This document shows positions 38,601-50,600 of a stretch of 64,000 bases of DNA, in pieces (position 1 is the stretch's first letter; the number at the start of each line of letters is the position of its first letter). This DNA is from Taenia hydatigena (lineage: Eukaryota; Platyhelminthes; Cestoda; Cyclophyllidea; Taeniidae), in contig JADWOT020000006.1 of NCBI GenBank assembly GCA_036345935.2, positions 8,406,519 to 8,470,518 on the forward strand, read 5' to 3'. The notes under the pieces are model-generated. The model was not told the origin of the DNA, searched no databases, and saw only the letters and a program-made list of their open reading frames with translations. A program made the position numbers and the translations under genes.

Positions 38601-39820
38601 TCCTGGTACGTCGACTGAACAACTTTCAGGCCAACGTTGCTTTATTGAAAAGATTATTGAACTATCCCTCAATTATTGCACGCTGTATTGCGTGAAATAC
38701 TTTAGGGCATCCTATCCATCTGATTCTTGACAAGTATCCAAGGCATTTTTGATGCTGAACATGATAATTACTACTACAAACAGCAAATATTGTTCAACCC
38801 ACTAAGGCTTTCTGCTCCTCACTTTCGACTACTTTACCACACGTTCCATTGATACAAATCATTAATTCCTATTAGAGTTGAGTTTTGATCATTTAGGTCG
38901 GAAAACTAAACACTTTCCAATTTTTTGGGAGAGTCATAATAATCAAGCTGTGTTCACAATCTCAATATTGAGTTCAAGAAATGGGTTTACCACTTTTCGC
39001 AGTTAAATTATGGCAGACAGATAGGAGCACTATCGAACTTGATTGCTGTTTTCAGGAAGAGTTGAAGAAGATGGCAGTGAAGTGCGACCTAATGATGATT
39101 GACAAGTTCGGTCGTCTAGACGATTTAGAGAAATTGGAGACGATTCATCCCAAGGTGGAAGAGATAACACTTCGCATGCTGGCGTTACAGGCACGCATCC
39201 AGAGGGAAGAGAACGAGGCGGAGGAGCACCTGCGAGATGCCCGTGACATCTACGTTGCGCAGCTACGTGAGAACACGCGTTTAGTGGTGAAAACTCTCAT
39301 GCTTTTTAATGAGATGCAAACCCTCTCTGCCTCCATGGACAGCTACATGCGAAACTCAGTTAGTGCACAATTCATATTTATCCGCCTACACATTTTCGCT
39401 AAATATACTAAATCTGTAACCTGCAATCAGGTTATTTGTTAGCTTAGTCATTTCATTAAGCGACAGCCCACTCAAGCCTTATCAGTATGTTTTACCCAAA
39501 ATTGGGCTGTGAATGAACGAATGAAGAAAGGATGACTTCAAAATGAGTACAAGAATGTGAAAGACTTGATAGGAGCTTTGAAGAAACTAAATGTTTGCTT
39601 TATTTTCTAGAATAGAGAACTTTGTGAAGGAATCATTAAGGATAGAGTCAAAACGGCGGACCGTCTAAAAGTCCTTCAATCTCAGGCTGAAGAAATTAAT
39701 AAGCTGACGGCAGAAATTCGATGCTTATCGGCAAGGGCACCCAAAGTACTCCCAACTGTTCAGTCACCTTCAAATATGCGACCAAACACCGGTCCAATGC
39801 TTAATTCAGTGAACGAATGA
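26693..39820 (+). CDS. CFAP44: CFAP44 (WDR52) axonemal WD-repeat/coiled-coil protein, 24 exons, about 1910 aa
   Basis: Exons: 26693-27264, 28256-28715, 28800-28955, 29447-29594, 29690-29784, 29873-30076, 30353-30520, 30638-30869, 31112-31242, 31538-31908, 32180-32291, 33044-33250, 33325-33455, 33619-33803, 34154-34290, 35060-35248, 35295-35479, 35529-35628, 35669-36349, 36654-36834, 37271-37596, 38357-38605, 39056-39358 and 39611-39820. Together they give exactly 1911 codons, close to human CFAP44 (1854 aa). An acidic N-terminus precedes WD repeats to about residue 880 ([50 protein letters not shown]). Coiled coils follow to the end, interrupted near residue 1550-1590 by a Ser then Asp/Glu run and a conserved CPPGC. 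CFAP44 with CFAP43 tethers the inner-arm dynein I1 motor domain to the doublet and is needed for sperm flagella. Exon 21 ends at a GC donor (TTTCAG/GCATGT). The exon 15 acceptor (34153) is chosen by phase and has no clear pyrimidine tract. Confidence 0.93.
32514..32701 (-). repeat. Dispersed repeat family 1, copy C, inside a CFAP44 intron
   Basis: This is the family 1 repeat in inverted orientation. On the minus strand it starts TGTAACACTTTGTTTG and ends GGGACGCTACA, 188 bp, matching copy A's limits and giving the best-preserved sequence. It lies in the intron 32292-33043 of CFAP44, antisense to the gene. Confidence 0.7.
37597..38356 (+). other. GC-AG intron in CFAP44
   Basis: The donor CAG/GCATGT and the acceptor TTTCACCTTAG/CTG join LQAFQ to [10 protein letters not shown]. 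That matches human ELEAFQREKQQKLNEL as I remember it. A GT donor 27 nt later (AAA/GTTTCT) would insert nine residues and fits the family less well. Confidence 0.65.
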
Positions 39821-40425
39821 TGAAGGCGATCTATGCACAGATGAAGTTTTCTTCAAAATTCTTGACTGATGTTGGAGTCAGGCAGAAGAAATGTGCACCT
39901 ATATTCAGTAACACTTGTAGTCGATTCCACGAAAAACCATCTTGGGTCTAAATGAGGCCTCGCCTTTGTACTTTGACTAAGTAGCGTAGCCACAGGTCGA
40001 GCTAGTAACTTTTTCAGCCATTCTAGTCGATAGGCACGCTTTAGACCCTGCATCGTGACTAACCGTACCTTTGAGGTTGGCTCGGGCGACCCATATATTC
40101 GCAATTTCGCCAATATCCTTGTGTGTCGTTGCCCCTTATTAGATTATGCGCAAATTAAGCCTATGAATATTCACAACTACATATGTAACAGGTACACTTT
40201 TTTCAGCACTGCTCTAGAATACGTTCTTGCTAAAGTATAAAAGCGTGTTACTTAGTTGGAACTCAAACTTTTGTTGGAGTGCATAGAATTAGCCTATTTC
40301 GTCATACTGGTAGCAGTTTTTGAGATACAGGCTACTTAGTCACCAAGGAAGTGCTATATATTTGCAAAAGTAACTATACCGTTATTTTGTTTAAGTCGAT
40401 TCGCGGTAGTGGGCGTATCATAAAA
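39821..40425. other. Intergenic CFAP44 / UQCRQ
   Basis: About 600 bp between two genes on the same strand. It should hold the CFAP44 3' untranslated region and the UQCRQ promoter. Nothing else was seen. Confidence 0.45.
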
Positions 40426-40694
40426 ATGAGGTTCGGCGAGCTTCACTACAGGCGCGGGGTTATCACGTATAGTATATCGCCTTATGAAGTTAATGCATTC
40501 AAGGGTTTTGTCAGCCAAGGCTTTCCAAATTTTGTTAGACGCTTTCGTGAGAAATTTTTCGTCGTCGCAAGTCGTAAGCAAGTTTTCTTCATTTGACCCA
40601 TTTAGCCTTCATCGTGTGCTTCTCAATTATCGTTTGGGCTAACGCTGAGAATGCCAGATCGAAGAGGAAGGCTTTTATGCTAAAGAATGACTGA
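40426..40694 (+). CDS. UQCRQ: UQCRQ / QCR8, small complex III subunit, 2 exons, 78 aa
   Basis: Exons 40426-40573 and 40606-40694 are separated by a 32-nt intron (donor AGTC/GTAAGC, acceptor CCCATTTAG/CC). The protein starts MRFGELHYRRGVITYSISPY and aligns with human UQCRQ from residue 4 on. GVITYSISPYEVNAF matches HVISYSLSPFEQRAY, GFPNFVRRFREKFFVV matches GIPNVLRRIRESFFRV, and NARSKRKAF matches FERSKRKNP. QCR8 is a single-pass inner-membrane subunit of the cytochrome bc1 complex; the membrane helix spans the exon junction (residues about 43-62). Length is near the human 82 aa. The tiny intron and short exons hide it in any simple open-frame view. ATG 40426 is the first in the exon and gives the expected N-terminus. 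Confidence 0.88.
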
Positions 40695-41670
40695 GTGGTT
40701 ACCGTCAGGAATTTTGCTGGGCATACTTACTAGTTGCGTGTCCTTCGACTCAGGTCTGCTCTCAAAAAATTGATTTATTCTAATTAGTATTACTTTGCCT
40801 TCATCTCTCTTCGTGAGTGTTGTGGTGTGTCTTGTATGGTTGCTCGTGTTTTCTTGGTGTTCTGTCACTTTTCAATCATGCAATTACCGTTGAGACAGGT
40901 GCTTAGCAGATGCCGCAGAAATGGCTATCTTTTATTGCACTGCACGTATTCATGTTTATTTTGGGGACTGACTTTTATGCGCGATGAGCTACATGTTCTC
41001 GTAAGTTGTCTATGCATGGGGTAGTTCGGCGATCAAGACAGTTTATTAGTGCGTACGTCGTTTTGGACTCGCTCCGTTCCGTACGGCTTTTACTCGTTTC
41101 GCACTGGAAGCGCTGGGTGAGGATGTTAGGCTCGATCGCGCTCCAAGTTCTGTGAGGCACCTGCATGTCAGGGCGGATGATATGCGCCCGCCGATACTGT
41201 TTTGTGCATTTACCTGCTAGGGATGTTTTCAATGAGTATTTTCTTGGTAGGCATAATTAAGATTCTTAGCTCGCAGTTGAAGTAGGTGTGTTTGCGTTTC
41301 CTATGCTGAATATCTGGAAATAGTCGCAAGAAGAGATTTACATGTCAAGTGGAGCACTATTAACATATAATGCGCTTTTACTGGAGACTTTACTGTTATA
41401 AAGGCATTCCGGTAGCGGTTGTCCATAGAGTCTCTATCATTTCGACTAACCAATACGATGTCGTAATTGGTTAAGCTGATTGTTTTCTGCACCATTGCTT
41501 CCGTTCTCATGTAGGTTTTGATGGGATTTATCCGTTGTAAATGGGGTTAAAATAATGTGCTACTTTTTTGCTAATAGTAAAAATGTTTCTCCCGCACACG
41601 TAACAAAAAGTAGTCGACGTTCGCACGTGAGACGTTTTGGAGTAAAAAAGCCACATAGGAAGTCCGGAAA
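40695..41670. other. Convergent intergenic region UQCRQ / unnamed minus-strand gene
   Basis: About 980 bp between two converging stop codons. A slightly GC-richer block at 41030-41230 has open frames on both strands, but no splice sites or family resemblance that I can see. Confidence 0.4.
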
Positions 41671-44600
41671 TCACAGGGGTAGCGAGGAAACGAAGTTAAC
41701 AAAAGATGTTAGTATTAACAGTGAAAAGCAGATTGTTGTTGTACTACTAGTAGCTGTCGTTCGCTGAGTTACGGAGATGGCGTTTTCGAGATGTCTGAAC
41801 TTCTGAAACATTGGTGATTGCGTCAGTTCCGGTTGGGTGTTCTGCTCACGATTCAAAAAGGGATCCTTTTCTGTAAAAAGATTAAATTGAATTGACAAAC
41901 ACCCAATTAATAGCTAGTTTTTACTGACAATATCTTGACATAAAGTATCTTAGAAACGGGCATTTTTTAATATTTTGGGACGTGCGACTGACAAATAGTA
42001 TAACCAGTTATATATGCATATATATTGCTTATTATCAAGGCATAAACGCTAAACAATTAGACTTGGACATCTGGCCAAAAAAAGTAGATAGCATTGACAA
42101 GAGATTAGGTTGCTATACTGAATCGCGTCAATATACATTCTAAACAATCGCAAGGGAGGAATAGCCCCATAGAGGTAAATTCACTCATAGAATGAGGTCT
42201 AAAGCACGCTTCATCGCTTCGAAGTGCTTTGAAGCACCAGAGATAAGGGGAAGCGCTATCAATCAACGCTGGCATGTCGCGCATTTCAACGCACTTTCTT
42301 AAAACTCTTGTGGAAGTAGCTTTTCTCAGTTTGATTTCAAAAATTCGATGAGTTATATCCGATCCTACTAAAGGGTTAAAATCAGGTCTAACACTTTCTG
42401 CAACGCAGTTTTCGGGTTCAGTCCAATTTCCAAAATAGAAATCGCATTCTTTTCATAACACTTAAGGGGCGTAAGAAAAGGTGCTCATTATTAATCCATT
42501 CGTATTGTTAAAGGAAAGGTCCGCACACAGGTTTCTAAAAGATTTTGAGAACTTTTGACTGGAAGTCATGCATGATTGGTCCCAACATTAAGACTGGTGT
42601 GCCTTCCAATTTGTTTTAGCTCTCTAAGTGATTCAAAGGCTGTATTCACCCAAGCGATGCCATGAGGTTAATTACGATCATTGAATTCTTAAGGAGCTTA
42701 TCGAGAAGACCATTGCTGGTGTTACGACTGTTCAAAATTCTTTTTATTTCATTCATTGGGAGTTGCAAGAAGTTGCGCCTAATTCCAAACACTTTCAGCT
42801 GATCTTGTCAATTAAAGTGCAAGATTTATTAAGGCGGAGAAATTTCATCAAACGATTCGGTTTAATTCTCCCTTCCATTTGCTCTCAAATTCATGAAGAG
42901 TTGTGGGCGCAAATGCGTATGCAAAGCCTTGGTGCTAGACCTTCATAAACAGATCTGGCAGACACTTAACAAGTATGTTTGGTGAGTTATAAAAATTCCT
43001 TAACCTGTCCTGCCTGCTTTCAAAAGGCGACCATACTAAGCTTCAGACTTCCCTACAGATAACATTGTTAGTAAGAGCTGCGTTTTAAAATGGCGCCTCG
43101 TGTAAGTGACAATCCTGATTTCTGCAAATTTTTGTCGCTTTAAAGTCGTAATAAGATGAATAGGGTTAAAATCGAGTTGGTTCGGGATTCTAAACGTTTC
43201 ATGGCAAAAGTTTGGACGTATCAGGTAATGAAGACGGGAAGTGCATGGAGAACGATCGCTTTTAAAATAATCATAAATCTTTTTCAGCAGCAGTTGTGAA
43301 TTTTTTAGCTTAGACAAATGTTACTGACTTGCTAGGGTCGGTAGAGAAATGCCAGTAATGTGTTTCAAAGCAACTGCTCAAAATCAAAAGTTTTGCCTTT
43401 TTTACCGTGTAGGTAAGGCGCGCGCTTGAAATCTCACTCCACTCTAGCTTTGTACCCTACTATATATGGCCTGCAGAAGTAATGGTGCCGTTTCGCTAGT
43501 CCCATCAAAACTTGCCCTAATTAAACTCTTAATTTCTAGATTTTATTGACGGTGAATCTTTTTGGTCATGCATTCTATTTCCGTTTGTGCTTGGACAGAT
43601 GTGAATAATTTTGGGACTGAATCATTTGAAGGTGGGGTAAGGAAACGCCTTACAAGTCACTTTGTAGTAGTTTAATGACACTTAATACTGAGTTCTTGCT
43701 AATTTGCAGTCAGTATTTGGAAACATTCATGTGTAAGCGTAGAAGAAGGCATGATCGCCAACCACTTCTCCAGACACTAATGAAATGGAACAGAGGTGAA
43801 TGCCTTAAGCATGACAATCTTGATAAATGCATCGTAATTCAACGGTTACGGCAACCTGAAACATCATTTTGGGCCCGTAGCTTTCTGTCACTCATTGATA
43901 CAATCACGGAAAAGCAAATTACTTTTGGTCGGTCTGTTTATTCACATTGGGCTCGGTCAATTGAAATGCTGTTGCATTTATCAGTTCTGATAGATTTAGT
44001 TGTAGTCAGCAAAAGCGCTTATGTGAAACACTTTAACGGAATTAATCTTTTTCTCAAGGATTTGGCTTTCAATTGCAAACAATAAAAAAGTTCATTGCAA
44101 CTGAATCTAATCCCAACTAACTAAGAGTTAGGCACGTTAAATTGTACTGTTCTCCAAAGCGTACCCTAATTTAAAAGGTCAAGGAAACGGAAAAAAGTTA
44201 TTAGGAGTGAGAGTTATTCGTTACAATAGCAATTTTCCAAGTTTGAGCATAGGCCATCGATAAGAGCGTGGGAGAGTGCGGTAATATACATGGGAACAAA
44301 AAAGCAAATCCGTTTTCAAAAATGTGAGAAGGCCATCAAGGCAGCATCACTGGGTGTAAGCACCAATGACCTTTCCTCCATTGTATAGTCTCATCATCAA
44401 AGTTCTGAGTCACAGAGCGGCGGATTGGCGCTAAGAAAAGTTTTGTTTTGCCTTTCTCCGAAGCTTTATTAGGCAATAAAGATATAGAAACAAATCCTAG
44501 TCAAGTAGGATGTGAATGGTTTAAGTGAAATAATTGCACTTGAAAGAAAGTGGCAACATCTATGGCTCGCGCAAAACTGGCTCCAACGGAAGGTCATCCC

Positions 44601-47600
44601 CCTCAGACGAGAATGCGGCAACAAGAGAATTGAAAGTGTACGACAATGGATGGCGAAATCGTTGGAATGCACTAATTTGTACGTTACATGTCAAAGCTAT
44701 CAGTATATACAAGCGGGATAAAATTAGTTTGTTTTGAAATTCTTCAAGGTTACTCTTGCCAGTGGGCTCTTAAAACACACGCCAGCTACACATGATTAGA
44801 TGGAATGTTGCTTTTTCTGCCGTAAAACCATAGAGACGATAGCATCAGTCGACTTCCTTTCAGCTGCGAAAGAAGATTGCGTCTCTTGCAATGCAAATTA
44901 CAAAAGCCAGTCCAGTAGATGTATCGTTGCCATCGGGTTAATAGCTCTGATCACCACTTTAAAGCAAAGCTTTTTTTGCTAAGTACGAAATTATAACTGG
45001 TTAGGCGACAGGCACTTTCCTCAGGGGCAGATTTTGCATTTGCAGGGTCTGTCTCCACCCCAAATACTAGCCTTAACTAACATTCTGCTAGACCTAGTTT
45101 TTGCAAATCTACGAGAGCACAAAGTTTAGTGAACGCTAAGTTTAAAGTGCTACAGCGGTAAGAAGGCATTTATGTACTATCCATCACTCTCCGATGGAAC
45201 AATTAAACGCGCGAATAAATTAAAAGAGAAGGTGTCATGTACACATAAAAACGGGAATTTGCTCAACAGTGCAGAGGTTTCGCAAACACCGCTTTTTGTT
45301 TTACCGGTTTTAGCCATGCAGTAGGTGCTGCAGGATTTTACTAATACAGGCAAGCACCTTTTAATAGACGTGAAGCATTGCCAATCATTTCAAATTGATT
45401 GAAAGCTTAATACGTGGAACGATTGCACATCCTCACGTTACCATAGAGTACGGTCGCAGCTTGTCTGTTTTTGATGGAAAACCAGCTAAGTTTTTGTAAA
45501 ACACACAAAAACAGTTGTTTTGCTGGAGAAAACTAAACAATGAAGGAAGGATGTCGACGCTTCCGAACCGTTACCAAGGCGTTGCAGAGCATGAGGACGG
45601 TTGCGTGGGAGAAAAGGAAAATACAGATAAGTAAACAGCCATGCGCACAAACAAAGCGAAAGGAGGTTAGAAGATCCCCTACCGGCAACGACGTGCATGA
45701 TTGCCACGGCGGAGGAGTTGCTGATCAATATCTCCCCAAGAGCGTTCTCCTCATATTGACATTGCGGAGTGAGGAAGAGGTAGATGTTGAAGGCCGGTTT
45801 TCCCTCAATTTCTGACTCCTGAATTACCTACAAAGTCGTACGTAAATCCATAAATATTTCACCCAGTACGCTGGATGAACAATAATAGTTACATTGGTTT
45901 AGTATGTTTACCTATGTCTACCTCCGAAACAATTTGCTTTTAAAATCTCATTCTTGATTCGCAATAGCATGAATGATTTTAATGTCTCAAGCGGTCGAAA
46001 TGAAGCTTAGTACGTGTTCAGTTTCTAGTATATCAATGGCTTGAACTTCAGGTCAAGCTTAAAAGTGTCACCACTGGCAAATTTATCACTCGACTCAACC
46101 TTTTTAACGGCAATCATTGCATTTCAGTACTCAAAAAACTGATGAGGCAATAGTTTTTATGACTAAAAATTTACTTAGATGGGCAAAAATAAGCTTTTAA
46201 CCGGTAATTAAACAAAAACAAAAGAACTATTATTTTCCCCAGGAGGGGGGATTCTTACAACCTAACGACAATCGAACAACGAATCACCACTTCACAAAAA
46301 TACTTTCAGTCGCATTGTTTCTATGAGGTAACTGGATTCTCAATGCCGTGTTAACATCCCAGTGAATTTCGCACAAACTTTGTAACGTTATTGCTTAAAC
46401 TTAATGGAGGCCCCGATTAGGGGATCCCATGGAAACAGTGACAAGGACTAGTAAATCTAATCAGAAGCATTATCATTTGTCTTTTAAGCCCACATTCATT
46501 GGGATGAAGTCGCTGAAATGAAACCGACAAGCGAATTCATACCGTCCGTGGTGAATTTAACTGACGCTTTTAGCATCCATTCCTACCATGATTAGGCAGT
46601 AAACTGAAAGTTGACAGTGCTGAATGCTTTCAAGATTGTTATCCTTTGTGTTTCATTTCACTTCAGAAGAGTTTAAAGGCTTAAAAACCAAATAATAACA
46701 AGTTTAAAATGCCCCCTTGAAATAATCCCCTACTTTAAAAACAATATTCCTCTTCACATGATCAAATTAAACGAAATAATTTCCGTTTCTCTCTAACGTG
46801 ATTTAATTGGAACTAAAGGTCTTTTGGGTAGAATAGGAAAAACTCAGGAGGAAGTCGGACTGCTACATTGATTAGCTCCGGGCTACTTAGCATGGAAGAA
46901 CATGAGTACTAAGGTGTAGCCTGACGATGATAACCAAGCATCATTGGAAGTGCATGTTTGAGGCGTCACTGAGGGGAAAGCACAGCACACCTACGTCGAC
47001 AAAGCACGGCAGTCTTTGAAGTTTTACAGCGCGAGTGTGCGTGTGTGTGACATAAAGACAGCGATGAGGGATGTGGCGAGATTGATAGCTTTCTTTTGCA
47101 ACACTGCCGCAGATTGCCTTCCAAAGGTTTAACAATTACCTTATTACCCTCAGCCATTTCTGCGATGTCGGTGCCTGAAGTCTGCACCTCAATCCAACTT
47201 CGTTTCTGTGACTAGGCAGCGTCACTTCCTGCAAAGGCTCATTAATAATAATAATAATCTCACTCAATTTTTCGCATTACTGTTTTAATGGTAGGTACTA
47301 GTCCATCTAGTAGTCATTCTTTAATCATTTTGCGTCGGGTGTTCTCGCATGGGACTTGTGCAAGAAAAACAATGAGTCGTTAATTGTGTGGGGAGTTAGA
47401 TAGGTCGGCTCTAGTAAGCTGGAATGGGCTATACGAAAGGTGCTCCAAGTCAGACTTTTTTAGACATATTTTCATAAAAACCCAACTGTCCTAAAATTTA
47501 CGAGTTGTTTTTCCAAAGCCTTCAAAGGGCTTTTTCGATTTGCTAAATTTCGCTGAATTTCCCTTTAAAGGCATAATAAACTCTAGAGAAAGTATAAGAG

Positions 47601-50600
47601 GAATCTGACTTCAACATGCACTTGAATGTAATCGAAGTGAAAACTAAAAATGCAACGTAGGTAGTTCAAAAGCGACCCTTTGCATAATTACTCGTAATTT
47701 TGACTCTTCATTTGCAACTATTATTTTTTGGTTTCTTGGTTCCCACTGATTCTGTACGGATCAAAAATGGAAGCAGCAAAACATTGCGCTTCATGTGAGA
47801 AAAATTTCCACACTGGAAAAATTTTAGCATCTATAGCTTCACTTTAATCAAATTCCTTATTGTCATGGGACACTTTTCTACTAAGAAATAGAAACTGTGA
47901 CGAAAGCCAAATAATTTATTAAATTCTTATCGGATGAGTTTCGAACAGCAAAAACACAAGTAAATGGCTAAAATTTTCAAATTACTTACCCATTCCATTG
48001 ACTGTCTAAACATGGAAAAAGCTAACAGGATCTCATCGTATGTCTCCTCTGGAACACATTTTTAGTATTTCAGGAGTTTTTAGCGTTTTCCATGTGACTA
48101 AAAGGCTTCAGGAGAAGTGCAAAGCATCACTCAACATGGCTGGAAAGAGAATAAGAAAAATATGCGATATTCCTGTATAATGAGGGAAAGAGGAGATTTT
48201 GGTGAGCACCCGAACCATCAGTTTACTTTTGCTGTTGTAAGACCTACAAATGATGGACTCAGAGGTCTAGCGGAGACTACCCTAACTGTCAGCTAGCCTT
48301 CTCCAAGATGGCAAAGTGATTCAAATCCGTCTTCTAGTTGCTACAAGAGATCTAGTTTACTTAAGAGAATTAGCCAAATTCTATGCTGAACGGAGATTTT
48401 CTGCGAGAGATAAGCAATGACTGCTGAACTACTTACGAACAACGATTTGATCGGATTAAGATGTGCTTGCTTATGGCTTATTTTACTATTGCAGTCAGAC
48501 TAACTAATCGGGAAAAGAGCGAGTTATGTTGCTTTTTATGCTAGTTTTCAAATGCAATCGCTTTAGCAAAGCCTTACATTTTACAATGAGTGAGATTGAT
48601 GAGGAGCCGCTTTTACCAGCCAATAGGATCGAAATGGAAAAATAAACACGACTAATTTTCCCCTTTCTTACTATTGACGGAATGGAGATCAACAAGTACA
48701 AATAAAATGCCTACCTCCTTTTCCCTTATATCCATTCACTCAAAGCACCTTGTTTTTGATCTCAAACGATCGCAAAAGTAGCAGTTACCTCTATTTAGAT
48801 TGCTTGCGGCACAGTGGTTCAGTTTAGGTCAATTAAAATTCTGTAAAATGTCTCCTAAATGACTAGCCAAAAGCCAAAAAATGCGACTTTTATTCATATT
48901 TTTCATACGAATTGTTCCTCTCAAAAGGCATCAACGTCCGCCCCAACTCATCAGCTCTCCCTATGCCCCAGCAACTTGGCCTACAATATTTTAATAAAAA
49001 AAATACGCTCAAATGAGAAACGGTTTCCAAAAAGCATTACTCAAGGAAATTCTACTAACCTGAACATGAAAGTGTTACCTCAGTTTGGCGTGGACGTCTC
49101 CGTTAGTAGATTGTATTGCCCTTACTTTCTTAATTGCCTTAATACCTTAAGTTCATGAAATCTCAGTAGATTTCATTTCTTAAAATCGGTTCCCGCTGTG
49201 TCGATACAATTTTAAAAATCAAGTTCCCGTCAATAGCAGTGGATAAGTGCCTTACTTCAGTTAGCAAATGAACTTGGTGTTCAACAGCAGGTGAAGGGAT
49301 TTTCATTTGCTAATGACATACCAAATTGCTGTTTATAACTGTTCCAAAAAGTTTTTTAAGAAACTTTTGGCGCAGCAGATTAGCTAAAAATTTCTGGAAA
49401 TAATATGGCGGACGGCCACAATAAACTAGAGATTTCTCATCTTTTTTTTAGAACAAGCTCATCATTTCAAGGCGCATCCGTTCTAAATAATCGCACTTTG
49501 TTGGCACATTTCCTGTCGAAGTGAAGTTTTACAGAGCCACGTTTTTGCTTAACTCAATGAAGAACACGAAGCAACACCTGAAAAAGTCATATTGGGTGGT
49601 CAAGTTCGGTTAGAAAACAGAGAGCATTAGAAGTTTTGGGTGATCACGACAATGTTGGAGTGAAGCAACGAAATCAACTGGGGGAGAATTTGATTACCAG
49701 CAGTGAATTAGGGAAGGAATTATGAGACCATCTATCAAAATATAGCCAAATTTGTGCAGTAACTTTTAACTACTATCAATTTTTTGCACGCGTTTTGCAT
49801 ATTTATATCACTGACACGGAGAAATGAGTTTCGCAGCGATGAAGGGCAATTTCACAAATTTAAATCGTCCTTTCAATGCAGTAAATCAAATGGTAGTCCT
49901 GTTTGAACACAAATAGCAGGTTTTTGAATCCTCATTAGATATAAACCGTTCTACGTATTTCATGTTTTGTGTCTGCCCCAAAGGCACGAAATTTAGTAAA
50001 AAGGCGAAAACGGGAAGGGTTTCGCACTTTCAAATCTGTAATAGACAAAAGCGACAGGAAAGTTGGAGGTGTGCCAACATGCATTATTTATACACTGGTG
50101 AGTGTAAGTGTGAGTGGAACCATTGAAGCAAACGAGTGTTCAGTAGGCACTGTGTGTGTTTGCGAATCTATTCATGCAAACCACCCCATGAGGATTCTCC
50201 TCGATGCAGTGAAACACCGTCCCAAATACCTCTTGAGCAGTCAATGCAGGCGCGCATGTATTAAAACTGCATTTTATCTAACACACACATTTTTTATGCA
50301 GAAAACCAGAACGAACGCGGAGGGAAGTCGATCCGTCCATTGAATGCCTGACATGCAGTTAATTTCATACCTAACCAGGATGCTGATTGAATTCTGCTCA
50401 GTCATCTATAGTACCTTCTGATTATGCAGTTGTTCAAGGAGAATTTCAGTTCTTACGCATCAAAGTTCATTCCGCGAATGAGAGATTCATTTCTGGTATA
50501 CATTAATCTTGTGTACATAAATAGTCTTTCGAGATGAAATCGCGGTTTCCTTTTTAAGCGGTTTCCATGCAAAAATATTTGGCTAATTTTAATGGCTTGT

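Noticed and set aside
43675..44085. 136-codon ATG frame on the plus strand
   Set aside because: It lies in an AT-rich intron of the minus-strand gene, with no family resemblance and AT-rich codons; a frame this long is expected about once by chance here.
45540..45815. Plus-strand 91-codon frame starting MKEGCRRF
   Set aside because: It overlaps the minus-strand exon 45818-45683, whose frame continues in phase into the final exon at 41870.
49969..50343. 124-codon plus-strand frame with basic start
   Set aside because: It has no ATG at its start (GTG), no splice context and no recognisable motif.
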